Shown here one piece after another: positions 1 through 5,157 of a stretch of DNA of 5,983 bases; the stretch's first letter is position 1, and each line of letters starts with the position of its first letter. A model generated the notes under the pieces. The model was not told the DNA's origin and searched no databases. It saw only the letters and a list, made by a program, of their open reading frames with translations. The stretch comes from JBOHHR01 sp050740975 (GTDB lineage Bacteria; Pseudomonadota; Gammaproteobacteria; JBOHHR01), in the NCBI GenBank assembly GCA_050740975.1, contig JBOIEE010000083.1:1-5983 (forward strand). Direction: 5' to 3'. The translations under genes and the position numbers were made by a program.

Positions 1-199
1 AAGGTCGATAACCACCGGAGAGGGCTTCTTGCGGCGAGGCGTAATACTCGACGTTCTCGCTCTTGGGCTTTTTAGCCGGACATGTCGGGCGGCAGAAGAT
101 CCCGGTGGTTTTCACCCCGACGTAGAAGACTCCCTCGAAAGTCGTGTCCCGACGCAACAGGGCGCGGTACATGGTTGGAACAGGTGGAAGTGTGTTCAT
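1..199 (-). CDS. ada: Ada-type metal-binding domain protein, N-terminal part (runs off left edge)
   Basis: Reading leftward from ATG at 199-197 gives 66 codons without a stop up to the window edge. Residues 11-66 match the Ada zinc-binding domain: YRALLRRDTTFEGVF, then GVKTTGIFCRPTCPAKKP, then ENVEYY and GGYRP. C36 and C40 are the first two of the four zinc cysteines; the second pair (normally in RPCKRC just after GGYRP) falls outside the window. In Ada the first cysteine accepts methyl groups from DNA methylphosphotriesters and so switches on the adaptive response. What follows the domain (AraC helix-turn-helix, methylguanine methyltransferase or AlkA glycosylase) cannot be seen, so full Ada, AdaA or an AlkA fusion remain possible. 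The start is uncertain: a second ATG is codon 10 and neither has a clear Shine-Dalgarno sequence. A TATAAT lies 6 bases upstream of the first ATG, so the message may be nearly leaderless. Confidence 0.85.
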   Translation of the reverse strand, partial: MNTLPPVPTMYRALLRRDTTFEGVFYVGVKTTGIFCRPTCPAKKPKSENVEYYASPQEALSGGYRP

Positions 200-205
200 G
201 GGCGT

Positions 206-211
206 ATTATA
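206..211 (-). promoter_or_regulatory. Possible -10 box (TATAAT) for the Ada-type gene
   Basis: A perfect TATAAT is read on the minus strand and ends 6 bases before the ATG at 199. No convincing -35 hexamer is present 16-18 bases further upstream (the bases there are GC-rich, such as ATGCGC), so it would need an activator. Ada proteins activate their own promoters in E. coli, which would fit, but I find no clear Ada box. If used, transcription would begin at or next to the start codon. Confidence 0.35.
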
Positions 212-234
212 GGAGGAGGTCGCACATCGCGCAT

Positions 235-563
235 CCGCTTTTGAGGCAGCGAATTTCGATAATGACAAGCCGAGACTTCTTCACACCGCATGCTTTTCGA
301 GCCCTCACCCCAATTGGCCACATAGACGTACCGACCATCGTGCGTGATGTCGATACCCTCCGGCGTTTACCGACTGCGAATTTCGGCAACGGTCTTTAGG
401 CTTTTAGTGTCGACCAACGGAGACGGTGTTGTTGTGGTCCTGATTGGTAACGAAAAGCAAGTCGCCACTTGGGCTCAGCACGGCGCAGTAAGGCTAGTCG
501 CCGACGTCGATCGTTTCCGTTGCTTCAGCTCATCCGTATCGATGACCGAGATGGTGCCGTATA
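235..563 (-). pseudogene. Fossil YVTN-repeat beta-propeller protein (fragment)
   Basis: Reading leftward from 563 and changing frame at each lesion recovers typical YVTN/NHL-like propeller blades: GTISVIDTDELKQ, then TIDVGD-PYCAVLSPSGDLLFVTNQ, NNTVSV, VDTKSLKTVAEI, and TPEGIDITHDGRYVYVANW. The lesions are a lost base in the T run at 514-516, an in-frame TAG at 494-496 where a tyrosine codon would be expected, an extra base at about 414-415, and a TAA at 367-369 with compensating shifts around it. A weak further blade (VIIEIRCLKSG) fades out near 235. Only about two and a half blades remain; intact family members have several more, and many are exported or periplasmic. The 5' end is missing and meets the stop codon of the ypjD-like gene, suggesting a deletion. 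It is not expressed as a protein. The original function cannot be deduced. Confidence 0.8.
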
Positions 564-1376
564 CTATACCCGGTGCAAAATTACCTCCAGCACCATCTTG
601 GTCCCGAAATAAGCCAAAGCCAGGGAGGCCATGCCGCCAAGCGTCCAGCGGATCGCGGTGCGCCCTCGCCACCCGAAGCGGTGGCGCCCCCACAGTAAGG
701 TGCCGAAGACCAGCCACGCGAGAATGGATAGCACGGTTTTGTGGACCAGGTGTTGGGCAAACAGATCGTGGACAAACATCAAGCCGCTCACTAGGCTGAG
801 CCCTAAGACATAGAATCCGACTCGAATCAATTGAAACAATAGACCCTCCATGGTCTCCAAAGGGGGCAGCATGCGCATCACCCTAAGTGGGCGGCGCGCT
901 CGCATCTGGTGGTCCGCCACAGCGAAGGCCAGAGCCTGCAAGGCACCTAGGCTCAATAGACTAAAAGCCAAGATGGAAAGCAGAATATGCAGCTGTAACC
1001 CGAACGGCGCGCCTTGCCGTAATACGTGCTGGGTGGGAAACAGACGTTCAAAGGCTAAGGCGATCGCGGCCGTCGGTAGCAGCACGATAGCCAGGTTCTC
1101 CAACGGCTGCGCCAGGCAGGCGAGTAACAGGAACAGCGCGATCATCCATGCCATAAGCGAGGCGGCATTAGAGATCCCCAGGTTCAGTCCGGCTTCGGTA
1201 AGGGTAGTCGTGTACAAAACGCTGGCGTGCAAAGCGAGGGCCACCAGGCCTAGGCCGATCATTTGGCGTTTAGCGCTCAATGTGTCACTGCGGGAGCGCA
1301 ATACGGCCATCGCCGCACGGGACGCGGCCGCGAGGTAGAACCCGATCGCAAACAGGGTAATGATCACACCGCTCAT
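564..1376 (-). CDS. ypjD: YpjD/CcsA-family cytochrome c assembly inner-membrane protein
   Basis: The 270-residue protein has about eight hydrophobic segments (roughly 1-19, 40-57, 67-87, 93-110, 128-155, 180-203, 213-230, 245-265), so it is an integral membrane protein. Family blocks are clear: GLNLGISNAASLMAW (63-77), QLHILLSILAFSLLSLGALQ (128-147), PPLETMEGLLF (171-181), AQHLVHKTVLSILAW (207-221) and AYFGTKMVLE (255-264). Histidines in these blocks (H130, H209, H212) are candidate heme ligands, as in CcsA/ResC-type heme handling proteins; the exact role of YpjD is not well settled. The frame stays open up to a TTG at 1472, but ATG 1376 is preferred. It gives the normal family length, starts at the first membrane segment, and lies about 40 bases downstream of a good promoter, whereas 1472 lies upstream of that promoter. 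No strong ribosome site is visible. The gene is divergent from ffh, a pairing familiar in gammaproteobacteria. Confidence 0.9.
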   Translation of the reverse strand: MSGVIITLFAIGFYLAAASRAAMAVLRSRSDTLSAKRQMIGLGLVALALHASVLYTTTLTEAGLNLGISNAASLMAWMIALFLLLACLAQPLENLAIVLLPTAAIALAFERLFPTQHVLRQGAPFGLQLHILLSILAFSLLSLGALQALAFAVADHQMRARRPLRVMRMLPPLETMEGLLFQLIRVGFYVLGLSLVSGLMFVHDLFAQHLVHKTVLSILAWLVFGTLLWGRHRFGWRGRTAIRWTLGGMASLALAYFGTKMVLEVILHRV

Positions 1377-1377
1377 C

Positions 1378-1401
1378 CGATTAATGGGCACTTCGATTAA
1401 T
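1378..1401 (-). repeat. Two direct copies of ATTAATCG in the ypjD leader
   Basis: On the minus strand ATTAATCG occurs at 1401-1394 and again at 1385-1378, 16 bases apart, between the predicted transcription start (about 1409) and the ypjD start codon. The spacing and position would suit a pair of protein-binding half sites or an RNA element, but two 8-mers in 24 bases could be chance. Confidence 0.4.
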
Positions 1402-1415
1402 TCGAGGTGCCTAGC

Positions 1416-1444
1416 AGCATAGGGGTAAGCGGCGCATTTTTCAA
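1416..1444 (-). promoter_or_regulatory. Sigma70-like promoter for ypjD
   Basis: Minus-strand TTGAAA (1444-1439, five of six consensus bases) and TATGCT (1421-1416, four of six) are separated by exactly 17 bases. The predicted start of transcription is about 1409, leaving a leader of about 33 bases before ATG 1376. This spacing also decides the ypjD start, since the alternative TTG at 1472 would lie upstream of the promoter. Confidence 0.55.
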
Positions 1445-1473
1445 ACAGGCTACTGGTTAAAAAATGATGCAAT

Positions 1474-1529
1474 GCAAAAATCGCATTTTTGCGTTACGAC
1501 GCGAAAATTCCACGGATGGAATTTTTCGC
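1474..1529. repeat. Overlapping, mutually exclusive hairpins between ypjD and ffh
   Basis: Three inverted repeats overlap. The first is GCAAAAAT (1474-1481) and ATTTTTGC (1485-1492), perfect with a 3-base loop. The second is ATTTTTGCGT (1485-1494) and ACGCGAAAAT (1499-1508), one wobble pair, with loop TACG. The third is GCGAAAATTCC (1501-1511) and GGAATTTTTCGC (1518-1529), with one bulged T and a 6-base loop. The middle hairpin uses one arm from each outer one, so it cannot coexist with them. The cluster lies upstream of both predicted promoters, so a role in DNA (operator, cruciform) is as likely as one in RNA. It lacks the GC stem plus trailing T run of a standard terminator. Confidence 0.6.
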
Positions 1530-1564
1530 AGTGCTCTAATGGAGCGTTGGCCACAGCAGGTCCG

Positions 1565-1592
1565 TTGGGTAGCGGGGCGGACGTGTTAGAAT
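1565..1592 (+). promoter_or_regulatory. Extended -10 promoter for ffh
   Basis: TAGAAT at 1587-1592 matches five of six consensus -10 bases and is preceded by TG one base upstream (extended -10). A weak -35, TTGGGT at 1565-1570, lies 16 bases away. Transcription would begin near 1599, about 30 bases before the ffh ATG. A modest ribosome site (AAGAG, 1619-1623) follows. Confidence 0.55.
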
Positions 1593-1629
1593 TCCATCCC
1601 AGTCCCGCCGTTCAAAACAAGAGTTCACC

Positions 1630-2991
1630 ATGTTTGACAATCTTTCGCAACGCCTGATCGCTACGATCAAGAACCTTCGTGGCCAAGGCCGCTTAACCGA
1701 GTCCAATATACAGGATGCCCTACGCGATGTGCGCACGGCCTTATTGGAGGCAGACGTTGCGCTTCCGGTAGTAAGGGAGTTCGTGGAGCGCGCACGCGCT
1801 CGCGCCCTGGGGCAGGAGGTAATCGGGACGCTCACGCCAGGTCAGGCGCTTATCCGTGTGGTCCGAGACGAGTTGGTTCACCTGATGGGGCCGGCTGACA
1901 ACACGTTAAATCTGAACGCGAAGCCCCCGGTGGTGATGTTGGTGGCCGGGCTGCAGGGATCGGGTAAGACCACAAGCGTAGCCAAGCTGGCGCAGCGGCT
2001 TATGGAACGCGAAAAAAAGTCCGTGGCCGTGGTGAGTTGTGACGTATACCGCCCGGCCGCCATCGAACAGCTACGGATTTTAGCCCAAGAAGTCGGCTGC
2101 CACTTTTTTACCAGCCACGTCGGAGAGGACCCCGTTCAAATTGGAAAGCAAGCGCTTACCTATGCGCGCACCCAGTTTGTCGATGTCTTGATCGTCGATA
2201 CCGCCGGGCGGCTGCACATCGACCAAGAGATGATGGATGAAGTGCAGCGGCTGCAGGCGGCTGTGCAACCGACGGAAACCCTATTTGTTGTGGACAGCAT
2301 GATGGGACAGGATGCCGTCAATGCGGCAAAAGCCTTTAATCAGAGCATCGAGCTTACGGGCATGGTCTTGACCAAGACCGACGGCGATGCGCGGGGCGGG
2401 GCGGCCTTGTCGGTGCGCTTCGTCACCGGAAAACCGATCAAGTTTATGGGCGTGGGGGAGAAGACCAACGCACTCGAGCCCTTTCATCCCGACAGGGTAG
2501 TCTCGCGGATCTTGGGTATGGGCGATGTCCTTGGTCTGATCGAAGAGGTTGAGCAAAAGATCGACCGCGACAAAGCGGTCGAATTGACGAAAAAACTTAC
2601 CAAGGGTAAGGGGTTTACTTTAGAGGACTTCCGGGATCAGCTGCGGCAAATGCAACAAATGGGAGGACTGGGAAGCTTTATCAGCAAACTTCCCGGGATC
2701 GCGGAGGTTCCCCGTGGCCTGATGGAGCAGGTCAACGACAGGGAGATGGTTAAGCTTGCGGCGATCGTGGATTCCATGACCCCGCAAGAGCGCCGTTTCC
2801 CCGCCATTATCAAGGCCGCGCGCAAGCGCCGCATCGCCAGCGGCTCGGGAGTGCGGATCCAAGATGTAAACCGGCTGTTAAAGCAGTTTTCCCAAACGCA
2901 GAAGATGATGAAGCGCATGTCCGGGAAGGGAAAATTGGCCAGGATGCTAAGTGGGCTGGGTGGCCGACCGCCCCCGGGCGTGCCTTTCTAG
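1630..2991 (+). CDS. ffh: Signal recognition particle GTPase Ffh (SRP54)
   Basis: Ffh binds 4.5S RNA and the signal sequence of nascent membrane proteins, then docks with FtsY to deliver ribosomes to the translocon. The 453 residues equal the usual bacterial length. The N domain is roughly 1-85. The G domain (about 98-295) shows G1 GLQGSGKTT (107-115), DVYRPAA (138-144), G3 DTAGR (190-194), G4 TKTD (248-251) and G5 GVGEK (274-278). The methionine-rich M domain follows (about 297-435) with the RNA-binding SGSG at 404-407 and helix VNRLLKQFSQTQKMMKRM just behind it; MQQMGG (341-346) marks the signal-binding loop. Start ATG 1630 begins MFDNLSQRL, the standard start. The gene has its own promoter, opposite ypjD. 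In many proteobacteria rpsP, rimM, trmD and rplS follow; here they are absent from the window and an ABC transporter follows after 153 bases. Confidence 0.98.
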   Translation: MFDNLSQRLIATIKNLRGQGRLTESNIQDALRDVRTALLEADVALPVVREFVERARARALGQEVIGTLTPGQALIRVVRDELVHLMGPADNTLNLNAKPPVVMLVAGLQGSGKTTSVAKLAQRLMEREKKSVAVVSCDVYRPAAIEQLRILAQEVGCHFFTSHVGEDPVQIGKQALTYARTQFVDVLIVDTAGRLHIDQEMMDEVQRLQAAVQPTETLFVVDSMMGQDAVNAAKAFNQSIELTGMVLTKTDGDARGGAALSVRFVTGKPIKFMGVGEKTNALEPFHPDRVVSRILGMGDVLGLIEEVEQKIDRDKAVELTKKLTKGKGFTLEDFRDQLRQMQQMGGLGSFISKLPGIAEVPRGLMEQVNDREMVKLAAIVDSMTPQERRFPAIIKAARKRRIASGSGVRIQDVNRLLKQFSQTQKMMKRMSGKGKLARMLSGLGGRPPPGVPF

Positions 2992-3011
2992 CGGCTTATC
3001 TCTAGGCCGCC

Positions 3012-3052
3012 GGCATTTCGATTTAATCGAAGCACCTTTAAATCGCGATGCC
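3012..3052. repeat. Long stem-loop behind ffh
   Basis: The arms 3012-3026 (GGCATTTCGATTTAA) and 3038-3052 (TTAAATCGCGATGCC) pair over 15 positions with one mismatch and one G-U wobble, leaving an 11-base loop. A second, competing palindrome, TTCGATTTAATCGAA, lies inside at 3017-3031. It starts 21 bases after the ffh stop. No T run follows, so it is not a textbook terminator, but it could stabilise the 3' end of the ffh message. Confidence 0.6.
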
Positions 3053-3088
3053 ACCGATCTGAAGTTCCGCGGCTAAGACAGCAAAGTG

Positions 3089-3135
3089 AGAGCTTGTGAA
3101 AAAATCGTTGCGCAGTAGATTTTTTCGCAAGCTTT
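3089..3135. repeat. 16-bp stem-loop directly before the ABC transporter
   Basis: AGCTTGTGAAAAAATC (3091-3106) pairs with GATTTTTTCGCAAGCT (3118-3133) over 16 positions with only one U-G wobble, again around an 11-base loop; two further pairs extend it to 3089-3135. The stem ends 12 bases before the ATPase ATG at 3145, so in RNA it would press against the ribosome site (only a weak GAG is present). A possible promoter, TTGTGA (3094-3099) with TAGATT (3116-3121) at 16-base spacing, lies inside the palindrome, so it could instead be an operator. The right arm shares TTTTTCGCA with the hairpin at 1518-1529. Confidence 0.65.
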
Positions 3136-3144
3136 GAGCTGATA

Positions 3145-3876
3145 ATGTCCGGTCATGCCATAGTGGTGGAGCAGTTGCGCAAAGATTTTTCGAAGGTTTG
3201 CGCCGTAAAGGACGTGAGCTTCTGCGTGGAATACGGTGCGACCTGCGGTTTGCTGGGTGCCAATGGGGCCGGCAAGACCACCACCATTGCCATGCTGTTG
3301 GGGCTGATCGAGCCCACGGCGGGAAGCATCCGCATCCTCGGCCAAGACATGGTGCGTGATCGCTACCGCGTCCTCCCGCGCATCAACTTCTCATCGCCTT
3401 ATGTCGATCTGCCCCAGCGTTTGACGGTAGCGCAAAACTTGACGATTTACGCTCGCTTATACGGGGTCCATCCGGCTAAAAAGCGGCTACAGGATCTCGC
3501 CGCGGAATTGGAATTGGATGGTTTGATGACGCGCCCCTACCGCACGCTCTCGGCCGGGCAGAAGACGCGCGTCTCTTTGGCGAAAGCTTTGCTGAACCAC
3601 CCCCAGGTGGTACTGTTGGACGAGCCGACGGCTTCCTTGGACCCGGACTCCGCCGATCGTATTCGTGCATATCTGAGCCGATATCAAGAAACGACGGCAG
3701 CGACGATCTTGCTCGCCTCGCATAACATGGCCGAGGTCGAACGCCTTTGCAGTGATGTCGTGATCATGCGCGCCGGAACAATCGTGGATTGCGATACGCC
3801 CAGCAAGCTCATCGAACGCTACGGTCGCAAGACCATGGAGGAGGTGTTTTTGGACATCGCGCGCAATCATGACTGA
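3145..3876 (+). CDS. ABC-2 type transporter, ATP-binding subunit
   Basis: This 243-residue cytoplasmic ATPase should power the permease encoded just downstream. Visible motifs in order: Walker A GANGAGKTT (38-46), signature LSAGQ (135-139), Walker B VVLLDEP (155-161) with catalytic E160, D-loop SLD (164-166) and switch histidine H193 in ASHNM. The Q-loop is atypical: the stretch RINFSSPYVDLP (79-90) has serines where the usual glutamine would be; I recall similar FSSPY stretches in other ABC-2 ATPases, so this is probably a subfamily trait and not damage. The EVFLDIAR end (233-240) is also standard for ABC-2 (drug or polysaccharide export) ATPases. Start ATG 3145 fits the family; the ribosome site is weak and sits beneath a strong hairpin. 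Substrate unknown. Confidence 0.93.
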   Translation: MSGHAIVVEQLRKDFSKVCAVKDVSFCVEYGATCGLLGANGAGKTTTIAMLLGLIEPTAGSIRILGQDMVRDRYRVLPRINFSSPYVDLPQRLTVAQNLTIYARLYGVHPAKKRLQDLAAELELDGLMTRPYRTLSAGQKTRVSLAKALLNHPQVVLLDEPTASLDPDSADRIRAYLSRYQETTAATILLASHNMAEVERLCSDVVIMRAGTIVDCDTPSKLIERYGRKTMEEVFLDIARNHD

Positions 3877-3964
3877 CACGATGCGCGCTGAGCCATTGTC
3901 GTTGCGGCGCATGCGTTTTTCTGCGTGGCTTCCCCGCTCATTTAGCAGGTATCTCAAACGTTGA
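3869..3964 (+). CDS. Possible small arginine-rich ORF coupled to both ABC genes (31 aa)
   Basis: ATG at 3869-3871 overlaps the end of the ATPase gene (ATGACTGA) and the TGA at 3962-3964 overlaps the permease start (TGATG). The peptide begins MTDTMRAEPL, continues with RRMRF and ends SRYLKR; it has seven arginines and one lysine in 31 residues. Double stop-start overlap is a pattern of translational coupling and would carry ribosomes across the 87-base gap between the ATPase stop and the permease start. No good ribosome site precedes it, and I recognise no family. It may simply be a leader that delivers ribosomes, or the permease may once have had a longer N terminus that was separated by a frameshift. 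Whether it is translated cannot be judged from sequence. Confidence 0.35.
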   Translation: MTDTMRAEPLSLRRMRFSAWLPRSFSRYLKR

Positions 3965-4779
3965 TGCCTTGGCTGCCGGAATATTTGTTTTCGTTCGGGC
4001 GCATCGGCGCCATGGTGCTGCGCTATCTTTATTTGCTGCGCGGCTCCTGGCCACGCTTAATCGAGCAGGCCTACTGGCCAACCGTGCAGATGATAATCTG
4101 GGGGTTCATCACCCAGTTTTTCGCCACCAACAGCTCTTGGGTGGCGCAAGCAATCGGCGTGTTGCTCTCGGCCGTGTTACTTTGGGACGTGCTATTCCGC
4201 GCCCAACTCGGTGTGTCGGTAGTATTCATGGAGGAGATGTTCTCACGCCATCTCGGCTATTTGTTTTCCAGTCCATTGCGGCCCTATGAGCTGATGGTCT
4301 CTCTGGTGTCGATTAGTTTTCTGCGTACCCTAATCGGCGTCGGCACCGCAGCCTTGTTGGCGATCCCCTTGTATCATTATTCCATCTTTTCGATGGGGCT
4401 TCCGTTGCTCGCGTTTTTCTCCCTGTTGCTGGTATTCGGATGGGCCATTGGATTGATGATGTGCGCCCTACTACTGCGCTTTGGTCTGGGGGTCGAAAGC
4501 CTAGCGTGGGCCTCGATCTTCGCCTTAGCACCCATCAGCGGCATTTACTATCCCATCAGCACACTTCCTGCCTGGCTGCAGACGATCGCTTGGGTGGTCC
4601 CGAGCAGCCACGTCTTCGAGGGGATGCGCGCGGTCTTGTTTTATCAGCACTTCGACCTTGCACTGTTTGCTCAGGCAACGGCCTTGGTCGTCATTTATCT
4701 TGCGTTAGGAGCCTGGTTGTTTCTCAAGGCGTTTGAAGTTGCCCGTACGTTGGGGCTGTTGCTACAGTCTAATGAGTAG
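3964..4779 (+). CDS. ABC-2 type transporter, membrane permease subunit
   Basis: The 271-residue protein has six hydrophobic segments (about 37-55, 60-80, 112-135, 142-170, 180-205, 236-256), the normal ABC-2 permease fold. The N-terminal part, VLRYLYLLRGSWPRLIEQAYWPT (18-40), is the typical cytoplasmic amphipathic entry. The C-terminal signature is clear: APISGIYYPISTLPAWLQ (189-206) then VVPSSHVFEGMRAVL (211-225). It should dimerise and pair with the ATPase encoded upstream to export a substrate that cannot be told from sequence. The start is ATG 3964; the preceding TTG 3961 is also in frame, and an in-frame TAG at 3943-3945 rules out longer forms. The ATG overlaps the stop of a small ORF (TGATG), favouring coupled translation. 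No terminator is evident after the stop. Confidence 0.93.
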   Translation: MPWLPEYLFSFGRIGAMVLRYLYLLRGSWPRLIEQAYWPTVQMIIWGFITQFFATNSSWVAQAIGVLLSAVLLWDVLFRAQLGVSVVFMEEMFSRHLGYLFSSPLRPYELMVSLVSISFLRTLIGVGTAALLAIPLYHYSIFSMGLPLLAFFSLLLVFGWAIGLMMCALLLRFGLGVESLAWASIFALAPISGIYYPISTLPAWLQTIAWVVPSSHVFEGMRAVLFYQHFDLALFAQATALVVIYLALGAWLFLKAFEVARTLGLLLQSNE

Positions 4780-4894
4780 GCTACAGAGTCACCTATCGAT
4801 CAGCACAGCAATCGTGCCCTGCCGCCGCGGTCCTGGGCAACGACCCCGTGTGGCTCCTCGAGGCGAGCATCATAAAGGAGTCATCCTGTTCCTG

Positions 4895-4908
4895 CCCCCT
4901 GCAGGGGG
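4895..4908. repeat. GC-rich perfect palindrome, likely part of a dispersed repeat
   Basis: CCCCCTGCAGGGGG is a perfect 14-base palindrome, followed by AGGTTAGGAGGGAG (4909-4922). The combination of a C-run/G-run palindrome and a purine-rich GTTAGG tail resembles repeats scattered between genes in many proteobacteria. No T run follows, so it is a poor terminator for the ABC genes. With one copy in the window its repetitive nature is inferred. Confidence 0.4.
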
Positions 4909-4911
4909 AGG

Positions 4912-4998
4912 TTAGGAGGGAGTCAGGCGCCTGCGCTGGCGAAACGTGGGAAGCCCCTCCAGCCCGGATTTCTGCCACTCCACGTAATAGGCGAGGTA
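4912..4998 (-). pseudogene. Short coding-like fragment, unidentified
   Basis: Reading leftward from the end of the intron remnant gives YLAYYVEWQKSGLEGL, then PTFRQRRRLTPS, then TAA (4914-4912). The composition looks protein-like, and the WQ-SGL ... FRQRRRL-PS pattern vaguely recalls the helix-turn-helix start of IS66-type TnpA proteins, which would be cut here by the stop. The frame can be followed a few codons into the intron end before a TGA. I cannot assign a family. The rest of 4780-4911 shows nothing beyond the palindrome and an AAAGGAG (4874-4880) without a start codon behind it. Confidence 0.25.
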
Positions 4999-5076
4999 AT
5001 CGGGATAGGGGGGCACCTCACGATGCCCCTCCTCTCACACCACCGTACAAACGGATCACGTATACGGCGGTTCGGC
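4999..5076 (-). mobile_element. 3' end of a group II intron (domains V-VI), probably class C, without its RT
   Basis: Read on the minus strand, 5073 to about 5038 forms a domain V-like hairpin of roughly 34 bases: ACCGCCGT at its 5' side pairs with ACGGTGGT at its 3' side (one G-U pair), followed by an inner ACG/CGT stem. The CGC within the lower strand fits the catalytic triad of class C introns. A linker GTGAGAGG follows, and then a domain VI-like hairpin, GGGGCATC/GGTGCCCC with a GTGA loop (5029-5010), and the end CTATCCCGAT at 4999. The domain V apical loop is five bases, not the usual GNRA tetraloop, suggesting decay. The reverse transcriptase and domains I-IV are absent: about 80 unassigned bases separate this from the ISAs1 remnant. 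Identification rests on recalled domain V/VI patterns. Confidence 0.6.
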
Positions 5077-5157
5077 AGATTAAGTCAATGTTTCGTATGG
5101 GTAACTGTGTGAATCTCCTTCTGGGGGCAGGGGACAAGAGACGGTTGGTCCAGTAGG

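Noticed and set aside
850..1338. A 162-codon plus-strand ORF opposite ypjD.
   Set aside because: Its arginine/alanine-rich translation looks like no protein family, and the opposite strand carries clear family motifs.
1377..1472. A 32-codon N-terminal extension of the ypjD-like protein from TTG 1472.
   Set aside because: It would start upstream of the predicted promoter, has no ribosome site, and makes the protein longer than the family; ATG 1376 begins at the first membrane segment.
3487..3957. A 156-codon minus-strand ORF opposite the ABC ATPase.
   Set aside because: It is antisense to Walker B, signature and switch motifs of a clear gene and has no protein-like features of its own.
4874..4880. 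Strong ribosome-site-like AAAGGAG.
   Set aside because: No ATG, GTG or TTG follows at a usable distance with an open frame.
4895..4908. Rho-independent terminator for the ABC genes.
   Set aside because: The stem is strong but no T run follows on either strand, and it lies more than 110 bases after the permease stop.
4793..4978. A 61-codon minus-strand ORF in the right intergenic part.
   Set aside because: It crosses the GC palindrome and overlaps the better coding-like fragment in another frame; composition is not protein-like.
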